This document shows positions 16,968-25,027 of a stretch of 64,000 bases of DNA, piece after piece. The notes under the pieces were generated by a model. The model worked only from the letters and a program-made list of their open reading frames with translations, searched no databases and was not told where the DNA came from. Numbering within the stretch: the first letter of the stretch is position 1; each line of letters opens with the position of its first letter. A program made the translations under genes and the position numbers. This DNA is from Winogradskyella marina (GTDB taxonomy: Bacteria > Bacteroidota > Bacteroidia > Flavobacteriales > Flavobacteriaceae), in assembly GCF_015645385.1 (NCBI RefSeq), contig NZ_JADOET010000002.1, forward strand, positions 62,001-126,000, written 5' to 3'.

Positions 16968-17276
16968 AAATAATATATATGTTAAATCTAAATTCCGAAT
17001 ATGAACTAATCCGTTTTCTTCGTACTCTGTAAAGACGTACTTAAGCTAAAACGAAATAAAATCAATTCATAAGTATTAAAAATCTAGATATAGGATTCGT
17101 AAATAATTAATGAGTAAAGATAATATTATTTATTGAGTTATCTAAAGTCTGCTTTGATATTGCGAGCTGTTGTTGCTCTATGATAGAAAAAAATTGATGT
17201 TCACATTGAGCGCGGTCCAAAAAACTATAAAAAATAACCGTATAGATTTCTCGACTGAGCTCGAAATGACATTTAT
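16968..17276. other. Gene-free stretch between ricT and trhO
   Basis: No coding sequence or RNA gene is recognised in these 309 bases. The part nearest trhO (17198-17271) is a TTGAGCGC-type inverted repeat described separately; the rest is AT-rich and featureless. Confidence 0.7.
17198..17271. repeat. TGTCA...TTGAGCGC inverted-repeat element
   Basis: Left end TGTTCACATTGAGCGCGGTC and right end GACTGAGCTCGAAATGACA are imperfect inverted repeats about 30 bp apart. A second member of the family is at 62624-62685. The element lies just beyond the 3' end of trhO. Confidence 0.7.
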
Positions 17277-18347
17277 CTATTTTTTAGATGTCATCGTTTC
17301 AAAAATATTCCGCAGGTCTTTTTTATAAGGCAAATGATCTGCGCGTCCTTTTTTGAAAATATCGTTACTATTACCTTGGCCTTTTCGCAGTGCTTTTTGC
17401 TCTTCGTAAGGCAATTGATTTATTTCCATGCAGTTAGTTGAACAGCAATTTTCCATTTTTGCTTTACACTCATCACACTGAATAAATAGTAAGTGACATG
17501 CTTCATTAGCACAATTGGTATGTAAATCTGCTGGCTTTCCGCATTGGTGACAATTGGCAATAACATCATCTGAAATTCGTTCAGATCGTCTTTCGTCGAA
17601 CACAAAATTCTTGCCTAAAAATTTATTTTCCAATCCTTTAGCTTCAATTTGTCTGACGTAGTTTATGATTCCGCCTTCAAGCTGAAACACATTTTTAAAA
17701 CCTTTATGCTTATAATACGCACTCGCTTTTTCACAACGAATTCCACCAGTACAATACATCACTAGTTTTTTATCTTCTTTATGTTCTCTTAAGTCTTCTT
17801 CAATTAAATCTAAAGATTCTCTAAACGTATCGACATCTGGAGTAACGGCATTTTTAAAATGACCTATTTCACTTTCGTAATGATTTCTCATATCTACCAA
17901 AACGGTGTTTGGGTCTTCTATGAGTTCATTAAATTTTTCGGCATTAACGTGAACCCCTTTATTAGTGACATCAAAGGACGCATCGTTTAATCCGTCTGCC
18001 ACAATTTTATTTCTGACTTTAACTTTCAGTTTTAAAAAGGCAAAATTATCGTGCTCAATAGCAATATTTAATCTTACGTTTTCTAAAAAAGAAATAGTGT
18101 CTAAGTGGTTTTTAAAGGGCTCAAAGTTTTCTGCTGGCACAGAGAGTTGGGCATTTATACCTTCATTTGCCACATAGATTCTTCCTAAGACCTCTAATTG
18201 ATCCCAAGCAAGAAACAGATGATTTCTAAAAATTTCGGTATTGTTAATTTTGGCGTACTTGTAGAAAGAGATGGTTAAGCGTTCTTTTCCCGCTTGTTCA
18301 ATAAGTTCTGCTCTTTCTTTAGCACTTAAGTTATTGTACAGTTGCAT
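17277..18347 (-). CDS. trhO: tRNA uridine(34) hydroxylase (rhodanese-related)
   Basis: A 356-residue TrhO/YceA protein. An acylphosphatase-like N-terminal domain (1-110) is followed by a rhodanese domain with active-site C199 in VMYCTGGIRCEKAS. A C-terminal cysteine-rich segment (about 267-305, with CHQCGKP, CHLLFIQCDECK and CCSTNC) looks zinc-binding. TrhO makes 5-hydroxyuridine at tRNA wobble position 34 using molecular oxygen. A TACCTTTG promoter box lies 34 bp upstream. It appears to be a single-gene unit. Confidence 0.93.
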   Translation of the reverse strand: MQLYNNLSAKERAELIEQAGKERLTISFYKYAKINNTEIFRNHLFLAWDQLEVLGRIYVANEGINAQLSVPAENFEPFKNHLDTISFLENVRLNIAIEHDNFAFLKLKVKVRNKIVADGLNDASFDVTNKGVHVNAEKFNELIEDPNTVLVDMRNHYESEIGHFKNAVTPDVDTFRESLDLIEEDLREHKEDKKLVMYCTGGIRCEKASAYYKHKGFKNVFQLEGGIINYVRQIEAKGLENKFLGKNFVFDERRSERISDDVIANCHQCGKPADLHTNCANEACHLLFIQCDECKAKMENCCSTNCMEINQLPYEEQKALRKGQGNSNDIFKKGRADHLPYKKDLRNIFETMTSKK

Positions 18348-18380
18348 GCTATACTAATTTTAAGGTTAAAGAATTAGTTG

Positions 18381-18388
18381 CAAAGGTA
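18381..18388 (-). promoter_or_regulatory. -7 promoter box of trhO
   Basis: CAAAGGTA on the plus strand is TACCTTTG on the minus strand, 34 bp before the trhO ATG and just after the T-rich terminator at 18425, so trhO has its own transcription unit. Confidence 0.5.
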
Positions 18389-18424
18389 TTGTTTTTACTG
18401 AAAATGATTTAAAAAAAACATAAA

Positions 18425-18454
18425 AAAGCACCTTGAATACATTCAAAGTGCTTT
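18425..18454 (-). terminator. Terminator ending an unannotated minus-strand transcript
   Basis: AAAGCAC-c-TTGAAT-AC-ATTCAA-a-GTGCTTT hairpin, followed on the minus strand by a long T run (plus-strand A runs below 18425). No minus-strand protein gene lies upstream, so it probably closes a small RNA. Confidence 0.7.
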
Positions 18455-18690
18455 ACTAAATTAACCTATCAACTTAAAACAAATAATACGCTAATCTACA
18501 CCGGCTTTACAGTTACTGAGGAAAAAACAAACGGTAACTGAAACACCTAATGCTTTACTAACCTTCTTAAAAATCTGAATATTTTAATTTTAACTAAAAC
18601 ATTTAGAAAAAATTCGCTACGCAACTCTAAAGCTAACTTCAGAGTTGATTGTAGCGTTTTTCATAGCAATTATTTCCTTTTTCATTTAGT
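18455..18690 (-). ncRNA. Candidate small structured RNA with short peptide frame
   Basis: On the minus strand this stretch holds a bulged stem around CGCTAC...GTAGCG (18615-18657) followed by a T run, a perfect 7-bp stem CAGTTAC/GTAACTG (18510-18540), and an intrinsic terminator at 18425-18454. It also contains a 22-codon frame, 18685 to 18617 (MKKEIIAMKNATINSEVSFR and two more residues). A regulatory RNA or leader divergent from the TonB receptor gene is the simplest reading. No matching RNA family is recognised and no TAnnTTTG box was located upstream. Confidence 0.4.
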
Positions 18691-18918
18691 AGATGTAAAA
18701 AGTTAAAAAGGGTTGCGTCATAAATTAAAAAAAAATAGTTCTCATTTAACGATTGGCTTCTTCTCTCTTACAAACAGCCTCAACACCTTTGAGTATTTAC
18801 ATGATTATACGACTGATTATCAACACAAAAAACAACAAATAATTCAAAACAGTTTATTTCAATACACCGTTTTTAATCAGGTCCTCATAAATTTTAACAC
18901 AAAAGCTTTTATTTTTAT

Positions 18919-18948
18919 TTGGAATGAATAAAAATAAGGATACTTTTG
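18919..18948 (+). promoter_or_regulatory. Promoter of the TonB receptor/DUF4374 operon
   Basis: TTG (18919-18921), a 19-bp spacer and TACTTTTG (18941-18948): a full match to the Bacteroidota promoter, 14 bp before the GTG start at 18963. The 18691-18918 stretch before it shows no other feature. Confidence 0.7.
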
Positions 18949-18962
18949 TCAAAAATTTTTAG

Positions 18963-21371
18963 GTGTCTCAATTCAATTTATACGTTGTTTTATTAGGGCT
19001 ATTTTTAAGCTATTCTGCTTTTGGTCAAAATGGAAATTTTTACGGAAAAGTAAAATACGATTCTAACGAACCTGCTGTCGCAACATTTATAGCTCTAAAA
19101 GGTAATAGTATAACCAAAGAAACCAACTCTAATATCAATGGGTCTTTTACGTTTAAGGACATTCCTTATGGCGAATACACCATTTTATTTTATTCACTAA
19201 ACGACCAACCGAAAACCGTTACTATAACATTAGACTCAAAAAACAAAGAGGTCAATGTGACTCTAGAGGTTGCGGCTTTAGATGAAGTTTTGGTGAGATC
19301 CAAAACTGTTCAGCAAAAAATTGAAGAAAAAGGTTTTGCCGTTAACGTTATTGAGACTAAAGATGCTGCCATACAATCCATACAAGTTAACGAATTGTTA
19401 GACCAATCTGCAGGTGTCAGAGTGCGTCAATCTGGTGGTTTAGGTTCTCATGCACATTATAATTTAAATGGCATGACCGGGAATTCTGTAAAAGTTTTCA
19501 TTGATGGGGTTCCCATTCGGAATTTTGGACCGTCGTTTTCTTTAAATAGTATTCCTCCATCGTTAATAAAACGTATTGAAGTTTACAAAGGTGTTGTTCC
19601 TCCGCATTTATCTGATGATGCCATGGGTGGAGCTATTAATGTGGTATTAAATGGCATTACCAAAAATGAATTAAAAGCATCTGTTTCTGCTGGTTCTTTT
19701 GGAACCTACAGAGCTGATGTAAATGGCGGTTTCAGAAATAATAAAAACGGATTTACTGCTAGAGGATCTGCCTTTGTAAACTACGCAGACAACGATTATG
19801 AAGTTTGGGGAGATCAAGTTGCTGTAGCACTTTCTGCAGGAACTCCAGATGTTTACATCCGAGCAAAGCGTTTCCATGATCGCTATAGGTCTCAAGGAGG
19901 AAAAGCCGAATTTGGTTACACGCATGTTCCTTGGGCAGATAAGCTTTTAGCTGGTGTTTTATTGTCTAATATGGATCAACAAATTCAAACTGGTGCCACC
20001 ATGGAAATTGTTTATGGTAACCGATTTACCGAGCAAAACACCAATATGTATAGTTTAGATTATGCAAAAAAAGATATTATTAAAAACCTCGATGTGAGTG
20101 CTTTTGCGTCTTATTCTCGTCTTAACAGAAAAACTATAGATACCATTGCTACGCAATACAGTTGGTTAGGACATCCTACGAGTTATTATAACGATCCTGA
20201 TGTATGGGCAACTGGAGCAGAAGCAGGAAATCCAACCCTTCAAAAAGATATTGATCAAACCATTAATACACGGACAAATGTTGCTTACCATCTCAATGAT
20301 AATAACACTGTTCAGTTAAATCATTTACTAAACACCTTTACACGAGATTCTGACGACCCAATGCTGCCTGCTGCTGAAAATGCACTACGAGAAGAACGCG
20401 AATATTTAAAATCTATCTTAACGGTTTCTTTTGAAAATAAAGCTTTTGATGAGAAATTGAGAACTTCGGTTTTTGGTAAATCTTATTATATGAATAGAAC
20501 TTCAAAATTACGCACACGAAGTTCAAATTCATCAACTGCCACAATATCTATTGAAGAAAACACTATTTCCTCTAATGAATTTGGCTTTGGAGGCTCAATT
20601 TCATATTCATTCTCTCCAAAACTTACTGTATTTGGTTCTGCCGAAAAAGCCATTCGGTTACCAGAAGCCAATGAAGTCTTTGGAAATGTAGCCGCAAATT
20701 TAAATGCTTCAATAAATCTAAAGCCAGAACATAGTAACAACTATAACCTCGGTTTTACATACGATAATTTACAATTTAAAAAACATACGTTTGGAGTTAC
20801 TGCTAATGGTTTTATTAGAGATACAGACGATTTAATTATGCAACTGCCAACAGGTAGTAACGAAGAATTCTTTGCAAACTCTAATGTTGGGAAAATATAT
20901 ACTGAAGGTGTTGATTTAACTCTAAATTATAACTACAACGAAGCACTTTTCTTTAGTGCTAATACCTCGTTCTTTAATGCTAGAGATTATAATGTGACTT
21001 ATGATGTTAATGGAAATCCAATTACACCAAGCTATGAAAGACTAGCCAACACACCGTATTTTACAATGAATTATAATTTAAAATTCAATACCAAAAATCT
21101 TATTCAAAAAGGATCTACACTATCTAGCTATACTAATTTATTATATGTACATGAATTTTTTAGAGGTAGCAGTGTTCTTGGTGGATCTGGAAAAACAATA
21201 ATTCCAAGCCAAGTGTCTTTTGATGCTGGTTTTGCTTATACATTTCCCAAAAACAAAGTCTCATTTAGTTTTGATGTAAAAAACATTTTAAACAATCAAT
21301 TATTCGACAATTATGCCCTTCAAAAACCTGGAAGAGGGTTTTATGGGAAACTAACATTTTCAATTTTATAA
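18963..21371 (+). CDS. TonB-dependent outer-membrane receptor, siderophore type
   Basis: An 802-residue receptor. After a signal peptide (cleavage near SAFGQ, residue 22) comes a carboxypeptidase-regulatory-like domain (about 25-105), a TonB box near ALDEVLVR, the plug (about 115-225) and a 22-strand barrel ending in GRGFYGKLTFSIL. It is not SusC-length (about 1000) and no SusD follows, so a siderophore, haem or vitamin is a likelier ligand than glycans. The partner 20 bp downstream is a DUF4374 lipoprotein, which favours xenosiderophore uptake. The GTG start fits the promoter spacing. Confidence 0.9.
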   Translation: MSQFNLYVVLLGLFLSYSAFGQNGNFYGKVKYDSNEPAVATFIALKGNSITKETNSNINGSFTFKDIPYGEYTILFYSLNDQPKTVTITLDSKNKEVNVTLEVAALDEVLVRSKTVQQKIEEKGFAVNVIETKDAAIQSIQVNELLDQSAGVRVRQSGGLGSHAHYNLNGMTGNSVKVFIDGVPIRNFGPSFSLNSIPPSLIKRIEVYKGVVPPHLSDDAMGGAINVVLNGITKNELKASVSAGSFGTYRADVNGGFRNNKNGFTARGSAFVNYADNDYEVWGDQVAVALSAGTPDVYIRAKRFHDRYRSQGGKAEFGYTHVPWADKLLAGVLLSNMDQQIQTGATMEIVYGNRFTEQNTNMYSLDYAKKDIIKNLDVSAFASYSRLNRKTIDTIATQYSWLGHPTSYYNDPDVWATGAEAGNPTLQKDIDQTINTRTNVAYHLNDNNTVQLNHLLNTFTRDSDDPMLPAAENALREEREYLKSILTVSFENKAFDEKLRTSVFGKSYYMNRTSKLRTRSSNSSTATISIEENTISSNEFGFGGSISYSFSPKLTVFGSAEKAIRLPEANEVFGNVAANLNASINLKPEHSNNYNLGFTYDNLQFKKHTFGVTANGFIRDTDDLIMQLPTGSNEEFFANSNVGKIYTEGVDLTLNYNYNEALFFSANTSFFNARDYNVTYDVNGNPITPSYERLANTPYFTMNYNLKFNTKNLIQKGSTLSSYTNLLYVHEFFRGSSVLGGSGKTIIPSQVSFDAGFAYTFPKNKVSFSFDVKNILNNQLFDNYALQKPGRGFYGKLTFSIL

Positions 21372-21391
21372 TTACTTTTAATTTAATACTT

Positions 21392-22690
21392 ATGAATTTT
21401 AAAAACCTATTTCGTTTTACCTTTATTTCAGCCCTATCTTTAGCTACGTTTTCATGTAGTGAAGATGATGTACCAAGCTCAGGACCATCTGAATCTAATT
21501 ACAGACCATATCACTTGGTTATAGGTTCAAGTCCTACAGGAGAATCAGAAACTTACACTCAAGGAGTCACTGTTGAAGACCTTAATAATCCTGACAAAAC
21601 ATTTACATTTAGTGGTTTTGGTAAAGAAATACCATCAACTCGTACAGCAAGATTATACACATCTGATGATGGCGAAACGGTATACAATTTAAATTATGGT
21701 GGTGGTGATATTGCCAAGTATGATTATGTCAGTGGACAAAACTATGATTTGCTTTTAACAACTGATATCCAAGCCGTAATGGGAACTGCATATCCACGTT
21801 GGACAAAAATCGATGAGAACTACGCGATGTTACATAACGTCACTACCGAGAACATTTATGAAAATCCTGAAGACGAGACTTCTCCCTACATCAAAACTAC
21901 AGCCACAGTAACTTTGGCTCGTGTAGACTTAAATACAATGACCGTTTTAGAAAATTCATCATTTGAATTCCCTTATAGTGAAGATGAATCTACTGAAGGT
22001 ATTTATGCTTTCCGTATTGATGCACCAGTAATTACTAATGGAAAATTATACTATGGTGTTGCGAAACGATTTTATGATGCTTTAACAGGTGAAAGAGGTA
22101 CAATGGTTTACGATAATATTGAAACCTTGGTTGTAGATTATCCTTCTTTAGAAAATGAAACTACAATTACCTCAACTTTAGCCCAAGGTTCTACTAATGG
22201 TTATAGAACACCAGTTTCTCATAAAGATGAAAGTGGAGATACATACCAATTAGTAACCAGCGGAGACGCTTCTATTATGAAAATAAGCAATGGTGCTTAT
22301 GATACGGCTTATGGTAAATTTGATATAAAATCATTATTAGGTTATAATGCTGAAGCAAATACAGGATGGTTTTACGTTGGCAATGGTATTGGATATGTAC
22401 CTGTATTAAACACAGATTTAGGTGATAATGCAAGTTCTAATTGGGATATTGTACGTATTGATGTGTACAATAAAACAGCCGTTAAAATGAATATTCCATT
22501 AGATTTATGGTTACGTCAGTACCAATGGGCAAGTGTTATTGATGGCAAATTATATATGGCATTAGCATCCTTAGGAGGTGTTGGTAATGTTTATATTTTT
22601 GATCCTAATTCTACAAGTCCAGATGGTTATACCACAGGTGCAACTTTAGAAACTGGTACAACAGATGCTTCATATATTGGACTATTTTAA
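21392..22690 (+). CDS. DUF4374-type surface lipoprotein (XusB-like)
   Basis: A 432-residue lipoprotein: signal peptide with lipobox SLATFSC, then a repetitive beta-rich domain (YNLNYGGGDIAKYDY, LYYGVAKRFYDA, GKLYMALASLGGVGNVYIFD) suggesting a beta-propeller. I assign it to DUF4374, the family of Bacteroides XusB, which binds enterobactin at the cell surface and passes it to a TonB receptor. Here it directly follows such a receptor. A PepSY-type XusC partner is not adjacent. Family assignment is from sequence memory and should be confirmed by a profile search. Confidence 0.7.
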   Translation: MNFKNLFRFTFISALSLATFSCSEDDVPSSGPSESNYRPYHLVIGSSPTGESETYTQGVTVEDLNNPDKTFTFSGFGKEIPSTRTARLYTSDDGETVYNLNYGGGDIAKYDYVSGQNYDLLLTTDIQAVMGTAYPRWTKIDENYAMLHNVTTENIYENPEDETSPYIKTTATVTLARVDLNTMTVLENSSFEFPYSEDESTEGIYAFRIDAPVITNGKLYYGVAKRFYDALTGERGTMVYDNIETLVVDYPSLENETTITSTLAQGSTNGYRTPVSHKDESGDTYQLVTSGDASIMKISNGAYDTAYGKFDIKSLLGYNAEANTGWFYVGNGIGYVPVLNTDLGDNASSNWDIVRIDVYNKTAVKMNIPLDLWLRQYQWASVIDGKLYMALASLGGVGNVYIFDPNSTSPDGYTTGATLETGTTDASYIGLF

Positions 22691-22713
22691 AACAGTCTAA
22701 CGCATTAAATAGT

Positions 22714-22746
22714 AAAACCAGAGCATGAATTTGTTCTGGTTTTTTT
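22714..22746 (+). terminator. Terminator of the receptor operon
   Basis: Hairpin AAAACCAGA ... TCTGGTTTT (22714-22743) running into a T run, 24 bp after the DUF4374 stop. Confidence 0.85.
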
Positions 22747-22853
22747 GTGTTTTATAATCTAAAATAATACCTATTCATTTTTAAAAATTAAAAAAAGATT
22801 ACCTGCATTTGTAGTAATTTGAAACAAGAAATGTTATTAATTAAAATAAGTGG

Positions 22854-22861
22854 TATTTTTG
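22854..22861 (+). promoter_or_regulatory. Candidate -7 box for recA
   Basis: TATTTTTG matches TAnnTTTG 38 bp before the recA ATG. No recognisable LexA box or TTG element is seen nearby. Confidence 0.4.
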
Positions 22862-22899
22862 AATATTAATTAATTAAGAATTCTTAGAAAACAGAACAT

Positions 22900-23904
22900 A
22901 TGAGTAATGAAAAAGACGCAAAATTAAAAGCCTTAAAATTAACTTTAGACAAGTTAGATAAAGCTTACGGAAAAGGAACAGTAATGAAAATGAGCGACCA
23001 AGCTGTGGTAGATGTTGATGCGATACCTTCAGGCTCATTAGGATTAGATATAGCTTTAGGCGTTGGTGGTTATCCTAGAGGACGTGTTATTGAAATATAT
23101 GGTCCGGAATCATCAGGTAAAACAACCCTAACACTTCATGCTATTGCCGAAGCTCAAAAAGCCGGTGGTATTGCAGCATTTATTGATGCAGAGCACGCTT
23201 TTGACCGTTTTTATGCTGAAAAATTAGGTGTAGATATCGATAATTTAATAATTTCTCAACCCGATAATGGTGAACAAGCATTAGAAATTGCAGATAACCT
23301 AATTAGATCTGGTGCTATTGATATTGTAGTGGTCGATTCTGTTGCGGCTTTAACACCAAAAAGTGAGATTGAAGGTGAAATGGGAGATTCTAAAATGGGC
23401 TTACATGCGCGTTTAATGTCTCAGGCTTTAAGAAAATTAACGGCTTCAATTAGCAAAACAAATTGTACGGTGATTTTTATTAACCAATTACGTGAAAAAA
23501 TTGGTGTTATGTTCGGAAACCCGGAAACTACAACAGGTGGTAATGCCTTAAAGTTTTACGCTTCAGTACGTTTAGACATCAGACGATCTACACAAATTAA
23601 AGATAGCGATAGTAACGTAATGGGTAATAAAACCCGAGTTAAAGTCGTGAAAAATAAAGTAGCTCCACCGTTTAGATTGGCGGAGTTTGATATTATGTAT
23701 GGAGCTGGTATTTCTAAAGTTGGAGAAATTTTAGATCAAGCTGTACAGCATGAAGTCGTTAAAAAGAGTGGCTCATGGTTTAGCTATGGAGATACCAAAC
23801 TAGGACAAGGTCGTGATGCCGTTAAACTTATTATTAAAGACAATCCAGATCTTATGGATGAGTTAGAGGAAAAAGTTAGAGCACTGATTAACGACCCTAA
23901 ATAG
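22900..23904 (+). CDS. recA: Recombinase RecA
   Basis: A 334-residue RecA with Walker A GPESSGKT (68-75), Walker B region [19 protein letters not shown], and the L1/L2 segments ([40 protein letters not shown]). It polymerises on single-stranded DNA for homologous recombination and repair. Length and all motifs are standard. It has its own promoter box and a strong terminator, so it is monocistronic. Confidence 0.98.
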   Translation: MSNEKDAKLKALKLTLDKLDKAYGKGTVMKMSDQAVVDVDAIPSGSLGLDIALGVGGYPRGRVIEIYGPESSGKTTLTLHAIAEAQKAGGIAAFIDAEHAFDRFYAEKLGVDIDNLIISQPDNGEQALEIADNLIRSGAIDIVVVDSVAALTPKSEIEGEMGDSKMGLHARLMSQALRKLTASISKTNCTVIFINQLREKIGVMFGNPETTTGGNALKFYASVRLDIRRSTQIKDSDSNVMGNKTRVKVVKNKVAPPFRLAEFDIMYGAGISKVGEILDQAVQHEVVKKSGSWFSYGDTKLGQGRDAVKLIIKDNPDLMDELEEKVRALINDPK

Positions 23905-23913
23905 AACATTGAA

Positions 23914-23942
23914 AAAAATCCTGATTAATTCAGGATTTTTTT
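23914..23942 (+). terminator. Terminator of recA
   Basis: AAATCCTGA-TTAA-TTCAGGATTT hairpin flanked by A and T runs, directly after the recA stop codon. Confidence 0.9.
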
Positions 23943-24005
23943 GATTTCAGACGCAACCCTTTTGGCTTTTCTACATCTATAAGTTGAAATTGATTATTTT
24001 TAATT

Positions 24006-24455
24006 ATGAAAAGATATACCATTTTAGTCTTAGTCTTTGGCTTTGTCACTGCATTTACATCTTGTAGTCTCGAAAATGATAGTAATTATGTTGGTAACGA
24101 AATTATACCAATAGAAAGTGTAGAAATACCAGATCACTTTCTTTTTGGAGAAAGCTACGAAATTGAAATAACATATAATCGTCCTTCAACCTGTTATCGG
24201 TTCTATAATTTTTTATACGAAATTAATGAGAACGAACGTACTGTTGCAATAATTAATTCGGTGTATAATAATTCAACTTGTGTGCAAGAAGAAGAATCGG
24301 TTACAGTAACTTTAAATTTTCTGGTTACAGAAACAGAAACTTATCTGTTTAAATTTTACCAAGGCCGTGATGAAGAAGGTGAAGATCAGTATTATTTAGC
24401 AGAAGTACCTGTTCTTGATGAAAGACCTACTTCTGACGCCATATTATTAGACTAA
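24006..24455 (+). CDS. Hypothetical lipoprotein
   Basis: A 149-residue protein with a signal peptide and lipobox TAFTSC (lipidated C20), followed by a small beta-rich domain with two cysteines (in STCYRFYNF and NSTCVQEEE) that could form a disulfide. The family is not recognised. It precedes the ECF sigma factor by 24 bp on the same strand, so it may be part of that regulatory unit. Confidence 0.75.
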   Translation: MKRYTILVLVFGFVTAFTSCSLENDSNYVGNEIIPIESVEIPDHFLFGESYEIEITYNRPSTCYRFYNFLYEINENERTVAIINSVYNNSTCVQEEESVTVTLNFLVTETETYLFKFYQGRDEEGEDQYYLAEVPVLDERPTSDAILLD

Positions 24456-24479
24456 TTATTAATTAATTCCTTAACTAAT

Positions 24480-25025
24480 GTGAGTTTAGACAAGCTCATA
24501 CAAAATTGTATTAATAAAGATGTACAAGCTCAAAGCCAATTATACAAGCAGTATGCAAGTAAGTTATTTTCGCTTTGTCTTAAGTACTCAAAAAATTATG
24601 CACAAGCAGAAGATAACCTGCATGATGCATTCATAACTATTTTTAATAAAATAGAGCAGTATAATAATAAAGGGTCTTTTGAAGGTTGGCTAAAACGCAT
24701 CGCGATTAACACCTCATTACAACGCTACAGACAAGATGTCGGTGTTTATGATATAGTTAACGAAGACCATATTGAAGATGTTTCTGTAGTTATTAATGAT
24801 GATAATGTTAGTATTGATTTTTTGTTAAAAATCATACAAGAATTACCAGACAGATATAGATTGATATTCAATTTGTATGTTTTAGATGGTTATTCTCATG
24901 TTGAAATTAGTGAGTTAATTCAGATTTCAACAGGCACCTCAAAATCAAATCTAGCACGCGCAAGAAAGATTTTAAAAGAAAAAATAGAAACCTACAACGC
25001 GAGTTCAAATTCGCAGAGTATATAA
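24480..25025 (+). CDS. ECF-type RNA polymerase sigma factor
   Basis: A 181-residue sigma-70 family protein. Region 2 is about 10-75 (KYSKNYAQAEDNLHDAFITI) with WLKRIAINT after it; region 4 is about 115-165 (LPDRYRLIFNLYVLDGYSHV). It should direct RNA polymerase to a dedicated promoter set. GTG at 24480 is the start, since an overlapping ATG at 24478 would be followed at once by a stop. The next gene begins 3 bp later and carries an anti-sigma-like N terminus, the usual sigma/anti-sigma pairing. Confidence 0.9.
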   Translation: MSLDKLIQNCINKDVQAQSQLYKQYASKLFSLCLKYSKNYAQAEDNLHDAFITIFNKIEQYNNKGSFEGWLKRIAINTSLQRYRQDVGVYDIVNEDHIEDVSVVINDDNVSIDFLLKIIQELPDRYRLIFNLYVLDGYSHVEISELIQISTGTSKSNLARARKILKEKIETYNASSNSQSI

Positions 25026-25027
25026 AA

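Noticed and set aside
18617-18685. 22-codon frame as a stand-alone toxin gene
   Set aside because: It is not hydrophobic and lies inside a stem-loop, so a structured RNA is at least as likely; no antitoxin partner is seen.
18713-18931. 72-codon plus-strand open frame before the TonB receptor
   Set aside because: Composition is AT-driven and reads through the promoter region; no signal or domain is seen.
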